A DNA stretch of 64,000 nucleotides from Cupriavidus taiwanensis (GTDB taxonomy: Bacteria > Pseudomonadota > Gammaproteobacteria > Burkholderiales > Burkholderiaceae): contig NZ_LT976853.1 of the NCBI RefSeq assembly GCF_900249755.1, forward strand, positions 3,150,756 to 3,214,755, read 5' to 3'. A program made the translations under genes and the position numbers. The notes under the pieces are model-generated. The model had not been told where the DNA came from and searched no databases. It saw only the letters and a list, made by a program, of their open reading frames with translations. Shown one piece after another: positions 25,408-34,810 of this stretch. The stretch's first letter is position 1. Each line of letters begins with the position of its first letter.

Positions 25408-25730
25408 GGGCGCGGGCCGCTGCCGTCGCTGCCGCTGCTGCCGTCGCTGCCTTCGGTGCGGCTTTCGGTGCGGCTTTCATCGGGCAGGTGGCTGCGCCGG
25501 CAGTAGTGCAGGCCGCGCCAGGCAATGGCGTCGCCCTGCGGCAGGTGCACGCCGCACTGGGCGCACTGGACCATGCGCTCGGCGCTGGCATCGGGCGTGC
25601 CGGCGGCGGCGTGCGCGCTGGCCTCGCGCGCCTGGCGCGCGCGGTGTTCGGCCAGCCGGGCCTCGGCGCGCGCGCGCAGCCACCAGAAGATGCCCAGCAC
25701 CACGGCCAGCAGGATCAGGATACGTGCCAT
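25404..25730 (-). CDS. PP0621-family small membrane protein
   Basis: A 108-residue protein with an N-terminal membrane segment (LILLAVVLGIFWWL, about 4-17), a basic Arg/Ala-rich helix, and a small metal-binding-like motif, 'MVQCAQCGVHLPQGDAI', with CxxC and a later Cys/His (HYCRRSH). It matches the PP0621 family, of unknown role, commonly encoded ahead of pilS in betaproteobacteria. The tail is Ser/Glu/Gly repeats (ESRTESRTE). Its stop overlaps the pilS start by 4 bp. Confidence 0.75.
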   Translation of the reverse strand: MARILILLAVVLGIFWWLRARAEARLAEHRARQAREASAHAAAGTPDASAERMVQCAQCGVHLPQGDAIAWRGLHYCRRSHLPDESRTESRTEGSDGSSGSDGSGPRP

Positions 25731-25736
25731 GGAAAA

Positions 25737-26675
25737 TCAGAGCCGGTGCAGGACCACTTCAATCACGAAACGGCTGCCGACATAGGCCAGCAGCAGGATG
25801 CCGAACGAGGCGATGACCCAGCGCAGCGCCACCTTGCCGCGCCAGCCGCGGAAGACGCGCCCGGCCAGGATGCCGCCGAACATGGCCCACGAGATCAGCG
25901 CGAACACGGTCTTGTGGTCCAGCCGGAAGGCGCGCCCGAACAGTTCTTCGGAGAACAGCAGGCCCGAGCCGATGGTCAGCGTCAGCAGCACGAAGCCTGC
26001 GCCGATCAGCCGGAACAGCAACTTCTCCAGCGTCAGCAGCGGCGGCAGCAGGTCCAGCCAGCGCCCCAGCCACTGGCTGGGCTGCTGTTCGGCGCTGCGC
26101 GCCGGCGCGTGGCGGAAGCCGTGCAGGCGCCGCTCGGCCAGCAGCATCAGGAAGGCGTGGAACGCGGCCAGCGTGAACAGCCCGTAGGCCACGTTGGCGA
26201 TGATGAAATGCAGCTTGAACAGCGGCCGCGCGGCGTAGCCCAGGATCTGCGCGCCGGGAAAGGCCAGCGGCATCAGGCTGGCCACCAGCGCCACCGGGAT
26301 CACGATCAGGCCCAGCCCCGCCAGCGAGAAGAAGAAGCTCTCGATCCAGTAGATGCCCACGCCCAGCCACAGCATGGCCGACAGCGCAAAGGCAAAGCCG
26401 AACATCATGCGCTCGGCCGGGAAGATGGTTTCGTGCAGCAGCATGCCGTGGCTGGCCAGCGCCGCCAGCATCAGCACGTGCCACCAGGCCGGGCGCCCTT
26501 CGCCGTGCGCGCCGCCGGACGGGGGGATGGGCCCGCCGCCCGCCACCAGCACGGCCGCGGCCGAACCGCCGGCCGCGCCGGCAGCCGTTGCCACGCGCGG
26601 ATGGCGCGTGGCCCAGCCGTGCCAGGCGAGGCCGCAATAGAGAAGTGCCGTCAGGGCATACAGTACAATGACCAT
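25737..26675 (-). CDS. CcsA/YpjD-type inner membrane protein
   Basis: A 312-residue protein with about eight membrane segments, of the cytochrome c assembly (CcsA/HemX/YpjD) family. Conserved helices include 'LLHETIFP' and 'FKLHFIIANVAYGLFTLAAF', plus 'DHKTVFALISWAMFGGILAGR' near the end with its His, the likely heme-handling residues. The tryptophan-rich loop of true CcsA is not evident, so it is closer to YpjD, a membrane protein usually next to ffh. It is divergent from ffh across 141 bp. Confidence 0.82.
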   Translation of the reverse strand: MVIVLYALTALLYCGLAWHGWATRHPRVATAAGAAGGSAAAVLVAGGGPIPPSGGAHGEGRPAWWHVLMLAALASHGMLLHETIFPAERMMFGFAFALSAMLWLGVGIYWIESFFFSLAGLGLIVIPVALVASLMPLAFPGAQILGYAARPLFKLHFIIANVAYGLFTLAAFHAFLMLLAERRLHGFRHAPARSAEQQPSQWLGRWLDLLPPLLTLEKLLFRLIGAGFVLLTLTIGSGLLFSEELFGRAFRLDHKTVFALISWAMFGGILAGRVFRGWRGKVALRWVIASFGILLLAYVGSRFVIEVVLHRL

Positions 26676-26816
26676 TTACGCAGTTTACCTTAGTGCCCAC
26701 GGACGGTGGCGGCCCGCTTGAACCGGTGTAGCCGGTGTTCCAGGCCCGCGCCGTGCGCCGGACTGCCTCCGATTTCAGCCCCGAGCCCTGCTCCGACTTT
26801 TCCCCCGATTCCTGCC

Positions 26817-28211
26817 ATGCTGGACAATCTCACTCAACGCCTGGCGCGTGTGGTCAAGACCATGCGCGGCGAGGCGCGCCTGACCGAGGCCAACACTGCC
26901 GAGATGCTGCGCGAAGTGCGCCTTGCCATGCTCGAAGCCGACGTGGCGCTGCCGGTCGTGCGCGAATTCGTCGCCCGCGTAAAGGAAAAGGCCATGGGCG
27001 AAGAGGTGGTCAGCAGCCTGACCCCGGGCCAGGCGCTGGTCGGCGTGGTCCAGCGCGAGCTGACCGCGGTGATCGGCGGCGCCGATGCCGCCAGCGGCAA
27101 CAACAAGGAAGCCGAGCTGAACCTGGCGGTGCAGCCGCCCGCCATCATCCTGATGGCCGGCCTGCAGGGCGCGGGCAAGACCACCACCGTGGGCAAGCTG
27201 GCCAAGTGGCTCAAGGAAAACAAAAAGAAGAAGGTGCTGACGGTTTCTTGCGACGTCTACCGCCCCGCCGCCATTGCCCAGCTGAAGACCGTGTCCGAGC
27301 AGGTCGGCGCCGAGTTCTTCCCGTCGCAGCCGGACCAGAAGCCGGTCGACATCGCCCGCGCGGCGGTGGACTGGGCGCGCAAGCATTACCACGACGTGCT
27401 GATCGTCGACACCGCCGGCCGCCTCGGTATCGACGAGGCGATGATGCAGGAAATCGCCGCGCTGCACGCCGAGCTGAAGCCCGCCGAAACCCTGTTCGTG
27501 GTCGACGCCATGCTGGGCCAGGACGCGGTCAACACCGCCAAGGCGTTCAATGACACATTGCCGCTGACCGGCGTGGTGCTGACCAAGCTGGACGGCGATG
27601 CGCGCGGCGGCGCGGCGCTGTCGGTGCGCCATATCACCGGGCGCCCGATCAAGTTCGTCGGCGTCGGCGAAAAGCTCGATGGCCTGGAGCCCTTCTACCC
27701 CGACCGCATGGCCCAGCGCATCCTGGGCATGGGCGACATCCTCGCGCTGGTCGAGGAAGCCCAGCGCGGCGTGGACATGGAAGCGGCCGAGAAGCTGGCC
27801 AAGAAGATCAAGAAGACCGGCGACTTCGACCTGGAAGACTTCAAGGCGCAGATCGGCCAGATGAAGAAGATGGGCGGCCTGGGCAGCCTGGTCGACAAGC
27901 TGCCGGCGCAGTTCGCCCAGCAGGCGCAGGGCGCCAACATGGACCAGGCCGAGAAGCAGGTGGCGCGCATGGAAGGCATCATCAACAGCATGACCCCGGC
28001 CGAGCGCGCCAAGCCGGACCTGATCAAGGCCAGCCGCAAGCGCCGCATTGCCGCGGGCGCCGGCGTGCCGGTGCAGGAGGTCAACCGCCTGCTCAACCAG
28101 TTCGACCAGATGCAGTCCATGATGAAGAAGCTCAAGGGCGGCGGCATGATGAAGATGATGCGCCAGATGGGCGCGATGAAGGGCGGCATGAAGGGCCTCT
28201 TCAACCGCTGA
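26817..28211 (+). CDS. ffh: Signal recognition particle protein Ffh
   Basis: A 464-residue SRP54 GTPase that binds 4.5S RNA and signal peptides to guide membrane proteins to FtsY. The N domain starts at 'MLDNLTQRLARVVKTMRGEA'. G motifs are 'GLQGAGKTTTVGKLA' (G1), 'SCDVYRPAAIAQL', 'DTAGRLGIDE' (G3) and 'TKLDGDARGGAAL' (G4). The methionine-rich M domain occupies about 300-464 and ends in the Met/Gly/Lys run typical of Ffh. The upstream open frame is not coding-like; ATG 26817 gives the usual length. Confidence 0.96.
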   Translation: MLDNLTQRLARVVKTMRGEARLTEANTAEMLREVRLAMLEADVALPVVREFVARVKEKAMGEEVVSSLTPGQALVGVVQRELTAVIGGADAASGNNKEAELNLAVQPPAIILMAGLQGAGKTTTVGKLAKWLKENKKKKVLTVSCDVYRPAAIAQLKTVSEQVGAEFFPSQPDQKPVDIARAAVDWARKHYHDVLIVDTAGRLGIDEAMMQEIAALHAELKPAETLFVVDAMLGQDAVNTAKAFNDTLPLTGVVLTKLDGDARGGAALSVRHITGRPIKFVGVGEKLDGLEPFYPDRMAQRILGMGDILALVEEAQRGVDMEAAEKLAKKIKKTGDFDLEDFKAQIGQMKKMGGLGSLVDKLPAQFAQQAQGANMDQAEKQVARMEGIINSMTPAERAKPDLIKASRKRRIAAGAGVPVQEVNRLLNQFDQMQSMMKKLKGGGMMKMMRQMGAMKGGMKGLFNR

Positions 28212-28263
28212 CGCCTGCTGCCGTACCGCACAGCCTCCCCCGCAAAAGAACAGGAAAGACATC

Positions 28264-28806
28264 ATGATGAGCGCCGAACAGGCCCGCGAGCTGTGGGCCA
28301 ATTCCGAAGAAATCGTCTCCGCCGCGGAAGTCCGGGCTTCGCTGGACCGCATGGCCGCGGACATCACCGCCAGGATGGGCAATGACTTCCCGCTGGTGCT
28401 GTCGGTGATGGGCGGCGCGGTGGTCTTCACCGGCATGCTGCTGCCCAAGCTGGCGTTTCCGCTGGAGTTCGACTACATCCACCTCTCGCGCTACAACAAC
28501 AAGACCGTCGGCGGCGAGATGCAATGGCGCGTGGCCCCGCGCGAATCGGTCAAGGACCGCGTGGTGCTGGTGCTGGACGACATCCTCGATGAAGGCGAGA
28601 CCATGGCCGCCATCCGCCAGCGCATCATGGACATGGGCGCCCGCGAATTCCACGCCGCGGTGCTGTGCGAGAAGACGCTGAGCAAGGCCAAGCCGATGCA
28701 TCCGGATTTCTGCGGCTTTGCGGTGCCGGACCGCTATGTGTTCGGATGCGGGATGGATGCGAAGGGGTACTGGCGGAATCTGGATTCGATCCGGGCGCTG
28801 GTTTGA
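28264..28806 (+). CDS. hpt: Hypoxanthine-guanine phosphoribosyltransferase
   Basis: A 180-residue type I phosphoribosyltransferase for purine salvage. The PRPP-binding loop is 'VVLVLDDILDEGETMAAI' with its DD and following small residues; 'SVMGGAVVFTGMLL' is the flexible-loop region, and 'DFCGFAVPDRYVFGCGMD' is the base-binding C-terminus. Two adjacent ATGs (28264 and 28267) follow an AGGAAAG site. It is probably transcribed with ffh, 52 bp upstream. Confidence 0.88.
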   Translation: MMSAEQARELWANSEEIVSAAEVRASLDRMAADITARMGNDFPLVLSVMGGAVVFTGMLLPKLAFPLEFDYIHLSRYNNKTVGGEMQWRVAPRESVKDRVVLVLDDILDEGETMAAIRQRIMDMGAREFHAAVLCEKTLSKAKPMHPDFCGFAVPDRYVFGCGMDAKGYWRNLDSIRALV

Positions 28807-28832
28807 GACTGATCGCCTCTCGGTTTGCTCCC

Positions 28833-28947
28833 CTCTCCCGCCTGCGGGAGAGAGGCCGGGGGTGAGGGTAGGCACTGGCATACCACCGGCCGTACTTCGT
28901 GGATATTCCGGCCCTCACCCCAACCCTCTCCCGCAGGCGGGAGAGGG
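28833..28947. repeat. Two REP-like palindromes in opposite orientation
   Basis: CTCTCCCGC-CT-GCGGGAGAG (28833-28852) and CCCTCTCCCGC-AG-GCGGGAGAGGG (28924-28947) carry the same flanking consensus (GCTC/GAGC, CCCTCACCCC), but the flanks point in opposite directions, forming a bacterial-interspersed-mosaic-like pair. They lie between the convergent hpt and lysE genes and could act as a bidirectional transcription block. Confidence 0.85.
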
Positions 28948-28983
28948 AGCACGCAATCTGTTCTTGAAGGCAAGCAGCATCAT

Positions 28984-29607
28984 CTACGCCTGGTGCGTCC
29001 CCAGGATCGGCCACAGCGACGCCAGCAGCAACACCGCCATCCCGATATTGAACGCGCGCAGCACCCTCGGCCGCGCCAGCCAGCGCCGCAGCGCCGAGCC
29101 GCACAGCGCCCACATCGCCACGCTGGGCAGGTTCACCACCCCGAAGATCCCCGACAGCAGCAGCACGTTGAGCCACAGGTTGCCGTGCAGCACATAGGTG
29201 CTGCACGCGCCCACGGCCATCACCCACGCCTTGGGGTTGACCCACTGGAACGCCGCGGCGGCCCAGAAGCCCATCGGCCGCGCCACCTGGCGGTCCTGCA
29301 CGCCGCCGGCCGTGGCCAGCTTCCAGGCCAGCCAGACCAGGTAGACCGTCGCCACCACGCGCAGCACCTGCCAGGTCCAGGGGAATGCGTGGAACAGCGA
29401 TCCCAGCCCCAGCCCGACCAGCCCCACCATCAGCGCAAAGCCGATGCTGACGCCCAGCAGGTGCGGCACCGTGCGCAGGAAGCCGAAGTTGACGCCGGAG
29501 GCGAGCAGCATCGTATTGTTGGGACCGGGGGTGATCGACGACACCAGCGCAAAGCCGGCAAAGGCGGCAAAGACACCGGTGCCGGCGGCGAACTGCGACA
29601 CTTCCAT
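28984..29607 (-). CDS. LysE/RhtB family exporter
   Basis: A 207-residue inner-membrane protein with about six hydrophobic segments and the LysE signature 'SSITPGPNNTMLLASGVNFG' near the N-terminus. 'WAAAAFQWVNPKAWVMAVGA' is the conserved central helix. Members export amino acids such as lysine, threonine or homoserine lactone; the substrate here is unknown. ATG 29607 is preceded by a GGAGT-like site. It is convergent with hpt. A C-terminal scrap of a related protein lies upstream at 29726-29880. Confidence 0.85.
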   Translation of the reverse strand: MEVSQFAAGTGVFAAFAGFALVSSITPGPNNTMLLASGVNFGFLRTVPHLLGVSIGFALMVGLVGLGLGSLFHAFPWTWQVLRVVATVYLVWLAWKLATAGGVQDRQVARPMGFWAAAAFQWVNPKAWVMAVGACSTYVLHGNLWLNVLLLSGIFGVVNLPSVAMWALCGSALRRWLARPRVLRAFNIGMAVLLLASLWPILGTHQA

Positions 29608-29725
29608 GACTGACTCCAGGGGCGTTCCACTACGTTTGCGGGAAATCAGTCTACGGCCACTTAACAGTACAGTACCGGTACACTTGAGAGGAAATGCGCC
29701 GATACAGGGCCGCCCCCGGCGCCAG

Positions 29726-29880
29726 TCAGCTTGCCCGCAGCGCGTGCCAGGCGACGCCCAGTGCCAGCAGCCACAGCACGGCTCCCGTCAGGCGCTCCAC
29801 CCACCGCACCGAACGCCCGAAGCGCGCGGCCATCGCCGGATGGCCGACGCCGTAGGCCCCGCCCACCAGACGCTGGCGGC
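29726..29880 (-). pseudogene. C-terminal remnant of a LysE/RhtB-type gene
   Basis: The reverse frame ending at TGA 29726 reads GGAYGVGHPAMAARFGRSVR, then 'WVERLTGAVLWLLALGVAWHA', the typical closing helix of LysE/RhtB exporters. No N-terminal part is found: further upstream lies the prolyl hydroxylase gene on the same strand. It is probably the end of a deleted paralogue. Support comes only from this short stretch. Confidence 0.45.
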
Positions 29881-29906
29881 CGGGGCGGGCTCGGTCATGG
29901 GGCGGC

Positions 29907-30797
29907 TCACGCCGCGCTGCGGTACGGGCGTTCGCGCAGCCATTTGGTGGCGATCCACTTTTCGCCGGCGGCCACCGGCAGGCCGGCGTGCAGGGTGCGG
30001 TCGTCTAGCGCGCCGTCGGGCAGCAGGTAGCTGAAGTAGACCGCGTTGCCCTTGACCGGCGCCACCTCCAGGCCCACGCGCGGGAACGCGGTGGCGCCGC
30101 CTGCCTCGGGGGTGTTCAGGTAGATCACCAGGGTGGCGATGCGTTGCCCGCCGACGGACAGCTGCCGCGCTTCGCCGGGGCGCTGCGGGTTGAAGTAGTC
30201 GAAGTGCGGCTGGTACTCGCCGCCCGGCTTGTAGTTGAGGATCTGCAAACCCTCGCCGTGCTCGGCCGGCACCCCGGTGACCGCGGCGATGCGGGCCTCG
30301 ATGCGTGCGATCAGGGCGTGCTCGGCCACCTGGAACATCGCGCCCATGCTGGTGCGGGCATCGATCAGGTTCTCGTCGCCGGTGTCGGGATTGACCACCG
30401 GCGAGCGCGCCAGCCGGCCGCGCGACAGCGCCACCAGCGCGTCGCACTCGTCGTCGCTCAGCAGCTGCTGGAACAGCTGCACCTGCGGCGCCGCCAGCCG
30501 GAACAGGACAGGCACCCGGCGGTCGCCGCCATCGGCGGCGTAGACCTCGGGCGTGCCAGCCACGGCGGTATCAGCGTGCGCGGGCCGTGCCGGCGCTTCG
30601 ACGCCGGTGTCGCGGGCAAACGCGGCGGCGACGGCGCGGCGCGCGAAGGCGTCGTCATAGCCCGAGCGCAGCATCGACAGCACCAGCGCATCGGCGGCAA
30701 AGCCCTGGGCGATATGCCGGGCCAGCCATTGTTCGAGTTCGGGCGAGGATTCGGTGTAGCCGGCCTTGCCGCCGGCAACGGAGGCTTCGCGGATCAT
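29907..30797 (-). CDS. 2OG-Fe(II) prolyl 4-hydroxylase-like protein
   Basis: A 296-residue non-heme iron dioxygenase. The iron triad appears as 'YQPHFDYFNP' (HxD) and 'RTLHAGLPV' (distal His), and the 2-oxoglutarate-binding Lys is in 'EKWIATKWL'. 'ATLVIYLNTPEAGGATAFP' is a core strand of the prolyl-4-hydroxylase alpha fold. The N-terminal ~90 residues, with a helical 'ELEQWLARHIAQGF', are an added domain seen in such bacterial proteins. The start is ATG 30797, which overlaps the lytic transglycosylase stop (ATGA). The substrate is unknown; peptide or small-molecule proline is possible. Confidence 0.82.
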   Translation of the reverse strand: MIREASVAGGKAGYTESSPELEQWLARHIAQGFAADALVLSMLRSGYDDAFARRAVAAAFARDTGVEAPARPAHADTAVAGTPEVYAADGGDRRVPVLFRLAAPQVQLFQQLLSDDECDALVALSRGRLARSPVVNPDTGDENLIDARTSMGAMFQVAEHALIARIEARIAAVTGVPAEHGEGLQILNYKPGGEYQPHFDYFNPQRPGEARQLSVGGQRIATLVIYLNTPEAGGATAFPRVGLEVAPVKGNAVYFSYLLPDGALDDRTLHAGLPVAAGEKWIATKWLRERPYRSAA

Positions 30798-31564
30798 GAC
30801 GGATTGGCTGCGACGCGCTGCGACGAGAACGGGTTGCCGGCAGCCGGCTCCGCCACCGGCGCGCGCGGGCGCGACGGCGCGAGCTCGGCATCGCCGGCCA
30901 CGGTGACGGTGGCTTCGGAATACTGCCAGCGCTTCCACGCCGCCAGCACCGCGTTGGGATATTCCGGGCGGCCGCGGCTGCCGTTGTAGCGGCCCAGCGC
31001 CAGGTACAGGTCGCCCTGCTCGCGGTCCAGGTAGTAGCGCAGGATGGTGCAGCCGTAGCGCAGGTTGCTCTGCAGGTGGAACAGCTTGCGCGCGTCGCTG
31101 TCGCCAATGGTGCGCACCCAGAACGGCATCACCTGCATCAGCCCGCGCGCCCCGGCCGAGCTGATCGCGTACTTGCGGAAGTTGCTTTCGACCTGGATCA
31201 GGCCCAGCACCAGCGCGGGCTCAAGGCCGGCGCGCTTGGCCTCGTAGTAGGCCACCTCGATCAGTTCGACCCGCACCTGCGGCTCGGGGATGCGCGACGC
31301 CAGCCGCGCCGACATCTCGCCCAGCCACTTCAGGTAGGCCAGGCGCTCGCCGCCGGACGCGAACACCGGCCGCAACGGCCGGTCATCGGCAATGGCCGCG
31401 GCCAGCGCGCCGCGCACCGAATCGGCCAGGTCTTCTTCCTTCTGCGCGCCGGCGTGCGCCGCCGTGGCCGCCAGGGCCAGCAGGGCTACCAGCAGAGATA
31501 CCAGCAGCGCGCCCGCCAGGCGGCGGGCGGCGGCTGCGGCGGTCGTGCCGCGGACGGCGCGCAT
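30794..31564 (-). CDS. Lytic murein transglycosylase (SLT family)
   Basis: A 256-residue exported enzyme cleaving the glycan backbone of peptidoglycan to 1,6-anhydro products. The signal peptide is about residues 1-38 (LLVSLLVALLALAATAAHA). The SLT domain holds the catalytic Glu in 'LGLIQVESNFRKYAISSAGA', then 'RGLMQVMPFW' and 'NLRYGCTILRYYL', with 'ALGRYNGSRG' near the end. It starts 6 bp past the proS stop on the same strand and overlaps the prolyl hydroxylase. Its anhydro products would be substrates for AmpD. Confidence 0.87.
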   Translation of the reverse strand: MRAVRGTTAAAAARRLAGALLVSLLVALLALAATAAHAGAQKEEDLADSVRGALAAAIADDRPLRPVFASGGERLAYLKWLGEMSARLASRIPEPQVRVELIEVAYYEAKRAGLEPALVLGLIQVESNFRKYAISSAGARGLMQVMPFWVRTIGDSDARKLFHLQSNLRYGCTILRYYLDREQGDLYLALGRYNGSRGRPEYPNAVLAAWKRWQYSEATVTVAGDAELAPSRPRAPVAEPAAGNPFSSQRVAANPS

Positions 31565-31569
31565 GGGGC

Positions 31570-33291
31570 TCAGTTCGCCAGCAGGCTGCGCACGTGGCCG
31601 ACCACTTCGGCCACGCCGACGGCGGTGGCCTGCGCGTCGCGCCGGCCCTGGTACTCGACCTTGCCTTCCTTCAGGCCGCGGTCGCCCACCACCACGCGGT
31701 GCGGCACGCCGATCAGCTCCCAGTCGGCAAACATCACGCCCGGGCGCTCGCCGCGGTCGTCCAGGATCACGTCGACGCCGGCGGCGAGCAGCTCGGCATG
31801 GATGCGGTCGGCCTCGGCCTTGACGGCTTCGGAGCGGTCGTAACCCACCGGGCAGATCACCACCGCGAACGGGGCGATCGCGGCCGGCCAGATGATGCCG
31901 CGCTCATCGAAGTTCTGCTCGATCGCCGCGCCCAGGATGCGGGTGATGCCGATGCCGTAGCAGCCCATCTGCATCGGCCGGGTCTTGCCGTTCTCGTCCA
32001 GGAAGGTGGCGTTCATCGATTCCGAGTAGCGCGTGCCCAGCATGAACACGTGGCCCACCTCGATGCCGCGGCAGATTTCCAGCGTGCCCTGGCCGTCCGG
32101 CGAGGCGTCGCCCGCCACCACGTTGCGCAGGTCGGCGACGATCGGCTCGGGCAGGTCGCGGCCCCAGTTGACGCCGGTGTAGTGGTAGTCGCGGTAGTTG
32201 GCGCCGCAGATAAAGTCGCTCATGTTGGCGACGGTGCGGTCGGCGACCACCTTGACCGGCTTCTTCATGTCGATCGGGCCGAGGTAGCCGGGGGGAGAGC
32301 CGAAGGCTTCGACGATCTCGTTCTCGGTGGCAAAGCGGAAGTCCGCCAGCCCCGGCACCTTGGACGCCTTGACCTCGTTCAGCTCGTGGTCGGCGCGGAT
32401 CAGCAGCAGCCAGATCTGGGTGCCGGCGTCGCCGTCGGTGGCGAGCACGATCGACTTGACGTTGGTCTCCAGCGGAACGTTCAGGAATTCGGCGACCTGC
32501 TCGCACTTGACCTTCTCCGGAGTGAAGGTCTTGACCAGGTCTTGCGTGGGCGCGGCGCGCTCGGCCACCAGCGGCAGCGCCTCGGCGGCCTCCATGTTGG
32601 CGGCGTAGGCCGAGGTGGGGCAATAGACGATGGCGTCTTCGCCGGTCTCGGCGATGACGTGGAACTCATGCGAGCCCGAGCCGCCGATGGCGCCGTTGTC
32701 GGCCGCCACGGCGCGGAATTCCAGCCCGAAGCGGCGGAAGATGCGCACATAGGCGTCGTACATGTTCTCGTACGACTTGCGCAGGCCGTCGGTGTCGCGG
32801 TCGAAGGAGTAAGCGTCCTTCATGGTGAACTCGCGCCCGCGCATGATGCCGAAGCGCGGCCGGCGCTCGTCGCGGAACTTGGTCTGGATCTGGTAGAAAT
32901 TGACCGGCAGCTGCTTGTAGCTGCGAATCTCGGAGCGGGCGATGTCGGTCACCACTTCTTCCGAAGTCGGCTGGACCGCGAAGTCGCGCTCATGGCGGTC
33001 CTTCAGGCGCAGCAGCTCGGGGCCCATCTTGTCCCAGCGGCCGGTCTCCTGCCACAGCTCGGCCGGCTGGATCACCGGCATCGACAGCTCCACCGCGCCG
33101 GCCCGGTTCATTTCCTCGCGCACGATGTTTTCCACCTTGCGGATCACGCGCAGCCCGATCGGCATGTAGTTGTAGATGCCGGCACCCAGCTTCTTGATCA
33201 TGCCGGCGCGCATCATCAGCTTGTGCGAAACGATTTCCGCGTCGGCGGGCGCTTCCTTGAGGGTGGAAATGAAGAATTGCGAGGCTTTCAT
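31570..33291 (-). CDS. proS: Prolyl-tRNA synthetase
   Basis: A 573-residue class II aminoacyl-tRNA synthetase of the long bacterial type. It opens with '[20 protein letters not shown]'. Motif 2 is '[20 protein letters not shown]', the editing insertion lies around '[19 protein letters not shown]', and motif 3 is seen near '[18 protein letters not shown]'. The anticodon-binding domain closes the protein. ATG 33291 gives the family start; the longer open frame upstream is not conserved-looking. The gene is divergent from rppH. Confidence 0.95.
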   Translation of the reverse strand: MKASQFFISTLKEAPADAEIVSHKLMMRAGMIKKLGAGIYNYMPIGLRVIRKVENIVREEMNRAGAVELSMPVIQPAELWQETGRWDKMGPELLRLKDRHERDFAVQPTSEEVVTDIARSEIRSYKQLPVNFYQIQTKFRDERRPRFGIMRGREFTMKDAYSFDRDTDGLRKSYENMYDAYVRIFRRFGLEFRAVAADNGAIGGSGSHEFHVIAETGEDAIVYCPTSAYAANMEAAEALPLVAERAAPTQDLVKTFTPEKVKCEQVAEFLNVPLETNVKSIVLATDGDAGTQIWLLLIRADHELNEVKASKVPGLADFRFATENEIVEAFGSPPGYLGPIDMKKPVKVVADRTVANMSDFICGANYRDYHYTGVNWGRDLPEPIVADLRNVVAGDASPDGQGTLEICRGIEVGHVFMLGTRYSESMNATFLDENGKTRPMQMGCYGIGITRILGAAIEQNFDERGIIWPAAIAPFAVVICPVGYDRSEAVKAEADRIHAELLAAGVDVILDDRGERPGVMFADWELIGVPHRVVVGDRGLKEGKVEYQGRRDAQATAVGVAEVVGHVRSLLAN

Positions 33292-33484
33292 CCGTAATTT
33301 CTCTCTGGGCCGCCGAGGTCGGAAAAATCCGTCCCGGCAGAATCCGGGGGGCCGGCGGCGCTGAATTATGCGCACGCGCCTGAAACTGCCCTTCTGCTCG
33401 GGGAAAACCACCATCCCCCGGTCCGGGCCCGGCTGCGCGCTTCCTTTATAATCAGCGTAATTCTAAAGGATTCGAGGTGCAGTC

Positions 33485-34168
33485 ATGCTCGATCGTGAAG
33501 GCTTTCGCCCGAACGTCGGCATCATCCTCCTCAACGCAAGAAACGAGGTTTTCTGGGGCAAGCGAATCGGCGAACATTCCTGGCAGTTTCCGCAAGGCGG
33601 CATCAAGTACGGCGAAACGCCGGAACAGGCCATGTACCGCGAACTGCATGAGGAAATCGGCCTGCTTCCGGAGCACGTCAGGATCGTCGGTCGCACGCGC
33701 GACTGGCTGCGTTACGAGGTGCCGGACAAGTTCATCCGCCGCGAGATCCGCGGCCACTACAAGGGCCAGAAACAAATCTGGTTCCTGCTGCGCATGGCCG
33801 GCAGGGACTGCGACATCCACCTGCGCGCCACCGAGCATCCGGAGTTCGATGCCTGGCGCTGGAGCCACTACTGGGTGCCGCTCGAGGCCGTGATCGAATT
33901 CAAGCGCGATGTCTACCAGATGGCGCTGACGGAATTGTCACGCTTCCTGAACCGGCATCCGCGCGTGCCGCTCAGCCCGTACGGGACCCATGGCGCCCAT
34001 GCTGCCCACGGCGTGCACGGACGCCACGGCGGGCCGCGCGGACAGGCGCTCAGCCGCGCCCAGGCCGCGCAGCAGGCAGACGCCGACGGCAATGCCGAAG
34101 CCCCGGCCGCGGCCGAGTACGTTTCGCCGGCGACGCCGGTATCCACTACACGGAGCACTGATGACTAG
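33485..34168 (+). CDS. rppH: RNA pyrophosphohydrolase RppH
   Basis: A 227-residue Nudix hydrolase that removes pyrophosphate from the 5' end of mRNAs to start their decay. It begins '[17 protein letters not shown]', and the Nudix box is [20 protein letters not shown] followed by IGL. The core ends near residue 160. An extra 65-residue tail contains a His/Gly/Ala-rich run ('[17 protein letters not shown]') and an Ala-rich end, absent from E. coli RppH (176 aa). Its stop overlaps the next ATG by 8 bp. Confidence 0.92.
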   Translation: MLDREGFRPNVGIILLNARNEVFWGKRIGEHSWQFPQGGIKYGETPEQAMYRELHEEIGLLPEHVRIVGRTRDWLRYEVPDKFIRREIRGHYKGQKQIWFLLRMAGRDCDIHLRATEHPEFDAWRWSHYWVPLEAVIEFKRDVYQMALTELSRFLNRHPRVPLSPYGTHGAHAAHGVHGRHGGPRGQALSRAQAAQQADADGNAEAPAAAEYVSPATPVSTTRSTDD

Positions 34169-34742
34169 TTTGACCGGCGTGGGCCGCCGCGGCGGCCTGA
34201 GCGCTGCCGCATTGCTGCTTGCCGCGGCCAGCCTGGCGCTGGCCGGCTGCAAGACCACCGGCAAGGAGATGGCGGAGGAAGAAAGCACCTGGAACAACCC
34301 GTTCGCGCCCAAGACCTTCGAGGAAGCCAAGGCCATGCTGCCGGCATTGCCGCAGGAGGCCAACCTGATTCCGTTCTCGGTGGCGGGCACCGGCACGCTG
34401 TCGTTCGCGGTGGACAGCAAGTCGATTTCGGTGGGCAAGGACAACGTGGTGCGCTACACCGCCGTCACCACCAGCCAGAGCGGCGCCCGCAACGTGACCT
34501 TTGAAGGGATGCGCTGCGACGCGTTCGAGCGCAAGCTGTATGCGACCCTGCCGCCGGGCGCCACCGAGTGGGTGCCCAACACCAGCGACTACGGCGAGAC
34601 CTGGCACCGCATGCAGAGCGGCGTCAGCAACGCCTACGCCGCCACGCTGGCGATCGATTTCTTCTGCGAGGGCCGCACCGTGGCCGGCAAGCCCGCGGAC
34701 ATGGTGCGCGAGCTGCAATCGCGCGCGCCGCTCAAGCGCTGA
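34161..34742 (+). CDS. CNP1-like lipoprotein
   Basis: A 193-residue exported protein. The signal segment ends in the lipobox '[13 protein letters not shown]', with Cys about 30 as the likely lipidated residue. The mature part matches the CNP1-like family of beta/gammaproteobacteria, with '[20 protein letters not shown]' and a paired Cys (about 115 and 169, 'DFFCEGRTV'). The role is unknown; the place is probably the outer membrane. ATG 34161 overlaps the rppH stop, and both likely share a transcript ended by the hairpin at 34763. Confidence 0.8.
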   Translation: MTSLTGVGRRGGLSAAALLLAAASLALAGCKTTGKEMAEEESTWNNPFAPKTFEEAKAMLPALPQEANLIPFSVAGTGTLSFAVDSKSISVGKDNVVRYTAVTTSQSGARNVTFEGMRCDAFERKLYATLPPGATEWVPNTSDYGETWHRMQSGVSNAYAATLAIDFFCEGRTVAGKPADMVRELQSRAPLKR

Positions 34743-34762
34743 AGCGCGCGGAGCGGGCATAA

Positions 34763-34799
34763 AAAAACGGCGGGGCTGCCAGGCAGTCCCGCCGTTTTT
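34763..34799. terminator. Bidirectional terminator between CNP1 and proB genes
   Basis: AACGGCGGGGCTGCC-AGGCAGTCCCGCCGTT has a long stem with one G-T pair, flanked by A's on the left and T's on the right. It serves the rightward rppH-CNP1 unit and the leftward proB gene. Confidence 0.9.
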
Positions 34800-34810
34800 G
34801 TTTGCGTCGC

